Positions 1 to 4,432 of a DNA stretch of 5,464 bases are shown in pieces. The notes under the pieces were generated by a model. The model was not told the origin of the DNA. It was given only the letters and a program-made list of their open reading frames with translations, and did no database searches. Source of the DNA: an uncultured Ardenticatenia bacterium (GTDB lineage Bacteria > Chloroflexota > Anaerolineae > Promineifilales > Promineifilaceae); NCBI GenBank assembly GCA_937858165.1, contig CALLZA010000179.1:1-5464 (forward strand). The letters are read 5' to 3'. The translations under genes were made by a program, and so were the position numbers. The stretch's first letter is position 1, and every line of letters begins with the position of its first letter.

Positions 1-139
1 AGTGTCGGTTGTGTCTTGATTGTGTGTGTCGTATGCCTGTGCACAGACGTCTGTCGTGAGGTTGTTTTTTTTTCAAGCAGAAGACGGCATACGAGATCTA
101 GTACGGTCTCGTGGGCTCGGAGATGTGTATAAGAGACAG
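1..139. other. Illumina P7/Nextera i7 adapter plus read-through junk (assembly artefact)
   Basis: Bases 74-97 match the Illumina P7 flow-cell oligo, 98-105 (CTAGTACG) occupy the i7 index slot, 106-120 match the Nextera read-2 tail, and 121-139 are the 19-bp Tn5 mosaic end AGATGTGTATAAGAGACAG. The index is the reverse complement of CGTACTAG, which I recall as Nextera N702. A T9 run at 65-73 precedes the P7 oligo, with unplaceable T/G-rich sequence at 1-64. On the opposite strand this reads insert, adapter, poly-A, noise, which is what results when a short insert is sequenced past its end and left untrimmed. None of this is organismal DNA. An open reading frame at 20-352 on the plus strand and the tail of one on the minus strand (98-139) exist only because of it. 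Confidence 0.98.
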
Positions 140-322
140 CATCAGCGCCGCTGCCTTGGCCTCGAGCGAGGGGTAGAGATCGCTGCCCGCAAAGGCCGCC
201 CGCGGTCGGGCCACGGCCGACGCCAGCAGCCCCACGTCGCGCAGCAGGTGGTCGCCGCCCGTCTCGTCGGTCAGCCGGGCGTGGATAAACAGCACCTGTT
301 GGGCGCTGAGATAGCGGGTCAT
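140..322 (-). CDS. doc: Doc/Fic-family death-on-curing toxin, 3' end missing
   Basis: Only the first 61 residues are genomic. Translation past base 140 runs into the adapter and adds the false tail LSLIHISEPTRPY. The real part (IHARLTDETGG at 13-23, RDVGLLASAVARP at 28-40, then F-G-DLYP and KAAALM) has the conserved N-terminal pattern of type II toxin-antitoxin Doc proteins. These usually run about 125-130 residues. Known members with the Fic fold modify EF-Tu by phosphorylation and block translation. The catalytic HxFx(D/N)(G/A)NKR motif lies beyond the break, so activity cannot be judged. The ATG overlaps the antitoxin stop codon as ATGA (319-322), so the two are probably translationally coupled. 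Truncation is due to the contig end, not to gene decay. Confidence 0.9.
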
Positions 323-558
323 CGCGCCAGGGCCACCAGCGCCGGCCGATAGTGGGCGATGAAGGCGTCCAGTTGTTGGGCGAAGGCCGCGTCGATACCC
401 GCTGAGTCCACGTCGGGTCGCGATAAACGCACCTGCCCCGTCCCGTCGTCGAACGCCACGTCCACTTCGCTGCCCTCCTCCAGTCCCAACGACTCGACCG
501 CCTCATCGGGCAGAGCCACGACGAGTCTATCCCCGGCCCTGAATACACGTTGCGTCAT
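319..558 (-). CDS. AbrB/SpoVT-type antitoxin partnering Doc
   Basis: The 79-residue product starts MTQRVFRAGDRLVVALPDEA and has a SpoVT-AbrB DNA-binding fold over about residues 3-48 (RLVVALP, then VESLGLEEGSEVDV and a closing strand QVRLSRP). The C-terminal segment, FAQQLDAFIAHYRPALVALAR, is the helix usually found in AbrB antitoxins next to doc and presumably wraps the toxin. I chose the ATG at 558 over the upstream ATG at 612. The extra 18 residues of the longer form are translated from a heptamer repeat and do not belong to the fold, and GGGGAAAAG stands just upstream of 558. The TGA overlaps the Doc ATG. By family precedent it neutralises Doc and autorepresses the operon; no clear promoter is visible in the 54-bp gap from the dioxygenase gene, so read-through from that gene is possible. 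Confidence 0.88.
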   Translation of the reverse strand: MTQRVFRAGDRLVVALPDEAVESLGLEEGSEVDVAFDDGTGQVRLSRPDVDSAGIDAAFAQQLDAFIAHYRPALVALAR

Positions 559-577
559 CGTCTTTTCCCCACGCCTG

Positions 578-612
578 CTGCCTACTGATAACTGCTTACT
601 GCTCACTGACAA
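578..612. repeat. Degenerate heptamer tandem repeat (5 units)
   Basis: The plus strand reads CTGCCTA, CTGATAA, CTGCTTA, CTGCTCA, CTGACAA: five 7-bp units sharing CTG at the start and A at the end. A weaker sixth unit, CTAACCA (613-619), begins exactly at the stop codon of the dioxygenase gene. The array fills most of the gap between that gene and the AbrB antitoxin. Short degenerate heptamer arrays like this are common in intergenic DNA of some Chloroflexota and Cyanobacteria (recalled). No function is evident; it could affect mRNA 3'-end structure or act as a recombination site. Confidence 0.75.
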
Positions 613-1491
613 CTAACCAACCCCGCCATCGGACAGATCAAGACCGATGTTGAACGTCGTGGCGTAGCCATCGGCCGTCCGGCTCACGTCGAGCAGCAGC
701 AGATCGTTATAGATGTTGTCCTCGCTGTTAAACGTGTTGCGCTGCCCCCTGGCGGCGTAGGGCGGCTGGGCCAGCACCTGGTCGTTGAGCGCCTCGTCGA
801 AGAACAGTTGCGACGTGAACTCGTACGCCTGGCCGCCCGTGGCGTTCGTCCGCACCTTGAAGTGGATGTGGACGGTGCGGCCGGGGTACCAGCCGGGATA
901 GATCGTCGTAAACTGGGCGCGACCGCTACGGTCGGTCACCTGGTAGCCGCGCAGGAACTGTTGGCTGGACGTATCAAAGCCGGGGTCGGACACGCCGGAG
1001 TAGACGCCCGCCGCGTCACAGTGCCACACGTCGACCACCGCGCCTTCCAGCGGCGCGCAGACGTTATTGCCCACTTGCGACACGACGAAGGCCAGCGACA
1101 GCAGCGCCCCCTCGCTGATTGCGCCGTTGGCCGGGTCGCTGCGAATGTCGGCCCGGTTGAGTTGCGTGTCCACGAAGTACGGCCCCTCGGTCAACGCCGG
1201 CCGCACGACGCAGTCGGGCACGGGCGTCAGGTTGGTCGTCTCGGCCGTGGCCATCTCGGCTGTCAGCGCGGCCTGCACGGTTGGCGCGACGGTGACGGCG
1301 GCCACCGTCTGCCCCTCGATTCCCGGCGTGGCCGTGGCCGCCACAGTCGTCGCTGCCGTTGCTCCCGGTGTGGCCGTGCCCGACGCGCCGGGACGGCAAC
1401 CGGCCAGCAGCGACACGCCGACCGCGCCCAATACCTTGATCATCTCGCGCCGCGTGAGGAGATAGCCTACTTGTTGATCGTCGTTGTCCAT
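613..1491 (-). CDS. Exported intradiol ring-cleavage dioxygenase (lipoprotein-type)
   Basis: The 292-residue product starts with a Tat-like TRREMIK (13-19), a hydrophobic stretch, and a lipobox LLAGC with the lipidated Cys at 32. A Thr/Ala/Pro-rich linker (about 33-92) leads to the catalytic domain. LTEGPYFVD (100-108), VDVWHCDAAGVYSG (153-166), FLRGYQVTD (179-187) and TIYPGWYPGRTVHIHFKV (196-213) are signatures of the protocatechuate 3,4-dioxygenase/catechol dioxygenase superfamily. Expected Fe(III) ligands are all present: Tyr164, Tyr202, His208, His210, with Arg205 nearby. Family members split catechol-type rings between the two hydroxyls using O2. The natural substrate is unknown and no aromatic-degradation genes lie nearby. 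Tat export would suit a protein that acquires iron and folds in the cytoplasm. AAGGAG at 1499-1504, 7 nt before the ATG, supports the start. Confidence 0.9.
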   Translation of the reverse strand: MDNDDQQVGYLLTRREMIKVLGAVGVSLLAGCRPGASGTATPGATAATTVAATATPGIEGQTVAAVTVAPTVQAALTAEMATAETTNLTPVPDCVVRPALTEGPYFVDTQLNRADIRSDPANGAISEGALLSLAFVVSQVGNNVCAPLEGAVVDVWHCDAAGVYSGVSDPGFDTSSQQFLRGYQVTDRSGRAQFTTIYPGWYPGRTVHIHFKVRTNATGGQAYEFTSQLFFDEALNDQVLAQPPYAARGQRNTFNSEDNIYNDLLLLDVSRTADGYATTFNIGLDLSDGGVG

Positions 1492-1542
1492 GTTCTTTCT
1501 CCTTCGCCAAGTGGTGAAAGTCGCCCTGCGAAACCTGAGAGC

Positions 1543-1548
1543 ATTGTA
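1543..1548 (-). promoter_or_regulatory. Possible -10 box for the dioxygenase gene
   Basis: The minus strand reads TACAAT here, five of six matches to the -10 consensus, and would give a leader of roughly 45 nt before the ATG at 1491. No recognisable -35 hexamer lies 16-18 bp upstream, so this is a weak call. Confidence 0.3.
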
Positions 1549-1639
1549 ACGGGGCCGGCGATCGCCCGATATGGCCTTTTTAACTCTCTTTCTGGTGAGG
1601 TTTCAGGAACGGCTTCCGGGATCCATAACAGGGTTGCTT

Positions 1640-1704
1640 CCATGCTATAATAAATGGCCTTCACAAGCCGGCCGAGGCATGATGACGCTTGAAGGTATTC
1701 AATT
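1640..1704 (+). repeat. Direct repeat copy A: degenerate copy of the antitoxin 5' region
   Basis: Compared with copy B (3001-3064), CCATGCTATAAT is identical (12/12) and the final 24 bases match at 20 positions, including the unbroken GAAGGTATTCAATT (1691-1704). The roughly 25 bp between these blocks is weakly conserved. Spacing from promoter block to coding block differs by one base. The pair brackets the complete saccharopine dehydrogenase-like gene. Confidence 0.8.
1643..1651 (+). promoter_or_regulatory. Extended -10 promoter element (copy A)
   Basis: TGCTATAAT is a full TGn-TATAAT extended -10, which needs little or no -35. It lies in CCATGCTATAAT (1640-1651), identical to the element before the RelB-like gene (3001-3012). 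It would transcribe the stub ORF at 1679-1720 and then the saccharopine dehydrogenase-like gene at 1763 with a leader of about 105 nt. A competing promoter is TTGAGA at 1722-1727 with a poor AT-rich -10 near 1745-1752, which would leave almost no leader. Confidence 0.55.
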
Positions 1705-1720
1705 AAAAGGCCCTGAGTGA
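1679..1720 (+). pseudogene. Stub of a RelB-like antitoxin start (13 codons)
   Basis: ATGATG followed by 11 sense codons and TGA encodes MMTLEGIQLKGPE. Residues TLEGIQ align with ILEGIQ at the start of the intact antitoxin at 3042, and the DNA is similar as well, upstream extended -10 included. Similarity stops after the seventh or eighth codon. I read it as the 5' remnant of a second antitoxin copy left by partial duplication or disruption. A conserved leader peptide ahead of the downstream enzyme gene is a less likely alternative. Confidence 0.6.
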
Positions 1721-1762
1721 GTTGAGACGCTTATTACCTCTGGAAATATATCGAGCAACTTC

Positions 1763-2944
1763 ATGACTTACTATTACGCCATCCTCGGTTCCGGCCGCCA
1801 GGGAACGGCCGCCGCCTATGACCTGGCCGTCCACGGCGATGCCGCGTCCATCGTGCTGGCCGACCTGCACCCGGAGCAAGCCCAGGCCGCCGCCGCCCGC
1901 GTCAACCGTCTGGTTGGGCGCGACGTGGCCACGGCCGCCGCGCTCAACGTCCGCGACGAAGACGCCGTGGTCGAGCTGCTGCGCGCCCACCACATCGACG
2001 CCTTCGTCTCCGGCGTGCCCTACTTCTTCAACCTGGCCCTGGCCCGCGCCGCCGTCCGCGCCGGGGCCAGCATGGCCGACTTCGGCGGCAACACCGAGCA
2101 GACCCGCGCCCAACTGGCCCTCGACGCCGACGCCAGGGCCGCCGGCATCACCCTGACGCCCGACTGCGGCCAGGTTCCCGGACTGGGCAACTCGCTCTGC
2201 GCCTACACCATGAGCCTGTTCGACGAGTGCCACGACCTGATCATGTACGACGGCGGCATCCCCGCCGCGCCGCGGCCGCCGTGGCACTACATCCTGACCT
2301 TCAACATCGAGGGATTGACCAACGAGTACTTCGGCACGACGGCCTTCATTCGCAACGGCCAGCTCATCGAGATGGGTTGCTTCCAGCCGGAGGAGTACGA
2401 GTTGGTGGATTTCGGCCCGCCGGTTGGCGTGCTGGAGGCGTTCACCGCCGCCGGCGGCACCAGCACCATGCCCTGGACGTGGGAGGGCAAGCTGCGCACG
2501 CTGCAAAATAAGACCATCCGTTGGCCCGGCCACTTCGCCCAGTGGAAGGCGTTCAGCGACGCCGGATTGATCGATCTGGAACCGGTGGAGGTGGACGGGC
2601 AAAAGGTTGTGCCGCGCCACATGCTCCACGCCCTGCTCGGCCCGCGCCTCTATGCCCAGCCGGGCGAGCACGATCTGGTCATCGTGAGGATCATCGGCCG
2701 CGGCCTCGTCGGCGGCCAGGAGCGCGAGGTGGTGGTCGATCTGTTCGACGAGTACGACCCGGCGCCGGGTTTCACGGCGATGGAGCGCACCACCGGCTGG
2801 CACGCGGCCATCATCTGCGCCGCCCAGGCCCGCGGCCAGACGCCGCGCGGCGGCGTGCCGGTCGAGTTGGCCATGCCCGGCCCGGCCTTTGCCGCCGAGT
2901 TGGAAAAGCGCGGGTTTAATCTACGCGTGAAGTGGGTTGCCTGA
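1763..2944 (+). CDS. Saccharopine dehydrogenase family / lysine 6-dehydrogenase-like oxidoreductase
   Basis: This 393-residue protein opens with a Rossmann fold: YYAILGSGRQG with the GxGxxG loop at 9-14, and Asp34 ending strand two (VLAD), which favours NAD+ over NADP+ (inference). ADFGGN (105-110), TPDCGQVPG (132-140), YDGGIP (162-167), FNIEGL (180-185), IRNGQ (196-200), EAFTAAGGTST (225-235) and KTIRWPGH (250-257) follow the order and wording I remember from Geobacillus L-lysine 6-dehydrogenase. That enzyme oxidatively deaminates the lysine side chain to the semialdehyde/piperideine-6-carboxylate. Length fits that family. Substrate is therefore likely an amino acid, possibly lysine, but not proven; no lysine-pathway partner adjoins. 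The ATG at 1763 begins directly at the Rossmann strand; only a weak GAG lies 7 nt upstream. GC-rich codon use matches the contig. Confidence 0.87.
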   Translation: MTYYYAILGSGRQGTAAAYDLAVHGDAASIVLADLHPEQAQAAAARVNRLVGRDVATAAALNVRDEDAVVELLRAHHIDAFVSGVPYFFNLALARAAVRAGASMADFGGNTEQTRAQLALDADARAAGITLTPDCGQVPGLGNSLCAYTMSLFDECHDLIMYDGGIPAAPRPPWHYILTFNIEGLTNEYFGTTAFIRNGQLIEMGCFQPEEYELVDFGPPVGVLEAFTAAGGTSTMPWTWEGKLRTLQNKTIRWPGHFAQWKAFSDAGLIDLEPVEVDGQKVVPRHMLHALLGPRLYAQPGEHDLVIVRIIGRGLVGGQEREVVVDLFDEYDPAPGFTAMERTTGWHAAIICAAQARGQTPRGGVPVELAMPGPAFAAELEKRGFNLRVKWVA

Positions 2945-3000
2945 ATCACTCGGCTGAGTTCTCGAAAGAGGATAATCCGCCCTGCCGGGAGCGGGCTATC

Positions 3001-3064
3001 CCATGCTATAATGAGGCTATCGACAACTCTAGAGAAGCATTATGATACTCGAAGGTATTCAATT
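3001..3064 (+). repeat. Direct repeat copy B: promoter and start of the RelB-like antitoxin
   Basis: This intact copy carries the extended -10, the leader and the first codons of the antitoxin at 3042. It matches copy A at 1640-1704 in both outer blocks, starting 1361 bp downstream of it in the same orientation. Confidence 0.8.
3004..3012 (+). promoter_or_regulatory. Extended -10 promoter of the RelBE-like operon
   Basis: TGCTATAAT is a perfect extended -10. Transcription would begin near 3019, giving a leader of about 23 nt that includes AGAGAAG (3031-3037), a modest Shine-Dalgarno, before the ATG at 3042. No convincing -35 or intrinsic terminator is visible between the upstream stop (2944) and this site. 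Confidence 0.7.
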
Positions 3065-3239
3065 TGTGACGGACGCGACGGGCAAGCGAAAGGCCGTTAT
3101 GTTGGACTTGGAGCGCTATGGGGAGCTGTGGGAAGATATTTACGACATCCTTCTGGCGCGTGAACGAGAGGACGAGCCGCGCGAGTCGCTTGAAGACGTC
3201 AGGCAGCTCCTTATTGCTGCTGGCAAACTAGATGAGTGA
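3042..3239 (+). CDS. RelB/Phd-like antitoxin
   Basis: This 65-residue acidic protein (MILEGIQFVTDATGKRKAVM, then LDLERYGELWEDIYDILLA) belongs to a recurring family of short antitoxins encoded before RelE/ParE toxins. The N-terminal part (about 1-35) forms the presumed dimerising and DNA-binding half. The Glu/Asp/Arg-rich remainder with LEDVRQLL (50-57) would bind the toxin. Its final codons overlap the toxin ATG by 8 bp (3232-3239). By family precedent the complex represses its own promoter. Codons here and in the toxin are less GC-biased (TTG, TTA, CTA) than in the flanking genes, suggesting acquisition. The first seven or so codons recur at 1679. The assignment as an antitoxin rests largely on its partner and size. 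Confidence 0.85.
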   Translation: MILEGIQFVTDATGKRKAVMLDLERYGELWEDIYDILLAREREDEPRESLEDVRQLLIAAGKLDE

Positions 3240-3495
3240 GTACCGCGTAACCTTCACCCGTTCTGCTCGCAAGGAACTCGCAAGGTTAGAGAAACGTACC
3301 GTCACTCGGATATTCACCACAATCGAGAGTCTGACACACCAGCCCCGACCACGCGGCAGTCGAAAACTAGAAGGAGCCGACGATTTATGGCGGGTTCGCG
3401 TCGGCGACTATCGGATTATCTATCGCATTATCGACGACGAACTGATTGTCGAGGTGATCGGCGTCCGCCATCGTCAGGACGCATATCGCCCTTAG
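3232..3495 (+). CDS. RelE/ParE-superfamily toxin
   Basis: The 87-residue basic protein has the compact RelE/ParE pattern: an N-terminal strand YRVTFTRSARKELARLEK (4-21), two helices, RGSRKLEGADDLWRVRVGDY (41-60), RIIYRI (61-66), and a closing strand EVIGVRHRQDAY (74-85). Conserved positions in the RelE-type ribonuclease group are present: Lys45, Arg54, Arg56, Arg61, the Arg79/His80/Arg81 cluster and Tyr85. That favours ribosome-dependent mRNA cleavage over the gyrase poisoning known for some ParE, but sequence alone cannot settle it. The protein is full length with no lesion, so probably active. It has no Shine-Dalgarno of its own and begins inside the antitoxin gene, as expected for coupled translation. 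Use of TTA, CTA, AGG and GGA codons contrasts with neighbours. Confidence 0.9.
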   Translation: MSEYRVTFTRSARKELARLEKRTVTRIFTTIESLTHQPRPRGSRKLEGADDLWRVRVGDYRIIYRIIDDELIVEVIGVRHRQDAYRP

Positions 3496-3543
3496 GCGAC
3501 CTGAAACAGACAGTCAACTGGTGAATAGCCGCTGTATCCTGTC

Positions 3544-3735
3544 TCAGCGCGGCCCGCGGGCCGACCACAACAGCAGCAGCAAAAACAACAGCGCCGCCAG
3601 CCCGGCCAGGACAAAGCCTACCGTCCCGGGCAGCAGCACCGAGTGGGCCAGCGGGTCGCCCTCCTGGGCCAGCGCCGGGAGCGCCGTCAGCAGCAGGGCC
3701 ACAATCGTCAATAGCAGCAAGGGTAAGCGACGCAT
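3544..3735 (-). CDS. Small exported/membrane protein of unknown function
   Basis: The 63-residue product has a clear signal peptide: MRR, a hydrophobic core LPLLLLTIVALLLTA (4-18) and an ALA cleavage motif at 21-23 before QEGD. A short polar segment (24-35) precedes a second hydrophobic helix (about 36-57, ending FLLLLLW) and a basic tail SARGPR. The mature form would be a single-span protein of about 40 residues with its N-terminus outside and tail in the cytoplasm. GGAGAAG at 3741-3747, 5 nt before the ATG, and a TATAAT box farther upstream support a real gene. I recognise no family. It converges with the RelE-type toxin gene and lies downstream of the DUF4287 gene on the same strand, with a 127-bp gap. 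Confidence 0.65.
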   Translation of the reverse strand: MRRLPLLLLTIVALLLTALPALAQEGDPLAHSVLLPGTVGFVLAGLAALLFLLLLLWSARGPR

Positions 3736-3780
3736 CGTTTCTTCTCCGTGTTCGCGCGCTGGCGCGATGGTTTGCCCATG

Positions 3781-3802
3781 ATTATAGCGCCGCTACCGGT
3801 AG
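3781..3802 (-). promoter_or_regulatory. -10 box and adjacent palindrome for the small membrane protein gene
   Basis: The minus strand reads TATAAT at 3781-3786, giving a leader of about 39 nt. A perfect 10-bp palindrome, CTACCGGTAG (3793-3802), sits in the spacer between -10 and the expected -35, where a repressor could act. No good -35 hexamer is visible. GCTAC (3792-3796) also pairs with GTAGC (3807-3811), so a weak hairpin after the DUF4287 gene is the alternative reading. Confidence 0.4.
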
Positions 3803-3862
3803 GGGCGTAGCGACAGTTGCAGGGCAGATAGAGATGGGGTGGCCTTGTCTCGCCTGGCCGCC

Positions 3863-4411
3863 CTAGACGGCATCATACGCCTGCCGCAGCCACGCCAGCA
3901 GCTGGGCGTCGATCTCCTCGGGGTGGGCGATGCGCACGCGATGGGTAACCATGTTGTTCCATGAGCCGGCAACGGTCAGCCTGCCCGCCGCATCAACGCC
4001 CTTGAGCTTGATGCCGATGTCAAGACGGTCGGCTGTCGCCGGGTCGACGATGGCGAACTTCTTGCCGCCGCGCACCAGGCTGATGTAGCTGCTGGTGGGC
4101 ATCACCTTGAAATCAGGTCCAAATTGACTCGCTGCGGCGATGATGGCGTCATACGCCATGCGCCAGTGGGCCTTGTTGCCGGAAAAGCGGGCATCGATCT
4201 TCTCGTCGGCACTCTTCTTCGCCTCGTTGGCCGTGGTGATCAGTTGGGCAATGAGGTTGGCATGCCCGTGCCCTAGCCCGTAATCCGCCTTCAGCCAGGC
4301 CATGAGGTCGCGATAAGTCGTCAGGCCCCGTTCGGCGGCCAGGACGCGGAAGTCGTCGGGCGTCTTGCCGGTCTTGGTTCTGATATTGTCAAGATAAGCT
4401 TGATAGGTCAT
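3863..4411 (-). CDS. DUF4287/DUF5655 domain protein
   Basis: This 182-residue soluble protein starts MTYQAYLDNIRTKTGKTPDD; with LMAWLKADYGLGHGHANLI (36-54) this is the DUF4287 signature. Residues of about 75-180 match the DUF5655-type pattern: an amphipathic helix with HWRMAYDAIIAAASQFG (82-98), strand VMPTSSYISLVRGGKKFAIV (103-122), LDIGIKLKG (130-138), and a final HPEEIDAQLLAWLRQAYD (163-180). No signal peptide or membrane segment is present. The two domains are often fused in bacteria; I know of no established biochemical role. DUF5655 proteins are often described as possible nucleic-acid or transport-linked domains, without proof. AAGGGG (4416-4421) lies 4 nt before the ATG. Only 21 nt separate it from the nucleotidyltransferase stop, so the two are probably co-transcribed. 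Confidence 0.83.
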   Translation of the reverse strand: MTYQAYLDNIRTKTGKTPDDFRVLAAERGLTTYRDLMAWLKADYGLGHGHANLIAQLITTANEAKKSADEKIDARFSGNKAHWRMAYDAIIAAASQFGPDFKVMPTSSYISLVRGGKKFAIVDPATADRLDIGIKLKGVDAAGRLTVAGSWNNMVTHRVRIAHPEEIDAQLLAWLRQAYDAV

Positions 4412-4432
4412 AGAACCCCTTGCCAGTCACCA

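Noticed and set aside
121..139. Tn5 mosaic end, as if from a natural transposon
   Set aside because: It lies inside a complete sequencing adapter with P7 oligo and index; no transposase is present.
20..352. Plus-strand 110-residue ORF at the left end
   Set aside because: It starts in noise, runs through the adapter, and continues antisense to the Doc/AbrB genes.
559..612. Longer AbrB antitoxin form starting at 612
   Set aside because: The extra 18 residues come from a heptamer repeat; the ATG at 558 starts at the domain edge with a purine-rich stretch before it.
1467..1664. Minus-strand 65-residue ORF upstream of and overlapping the dioxygenase start
   Set aside because: No recognisable domain; it overlaps the real start and promoter region in another frame and contains the plus-strand extended -10.
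1703..2803. Long 366-residue minus-strand ORF
   Set aside because: It is antisense to the saccharopine dehydrogenase-like gene; composition (Gly, Ala, Val, His, Gln rich, no motifs) is typical of a GC-rich shadow frame.
3501..3547. Possible bidirectional terminator between the toxin and small membrane protein genes
   Set aside because: AGACAG/CTGTCT and flanking CTG/CAG can pair, but the loop is about 25 nt and there is no T-tract on either strand.
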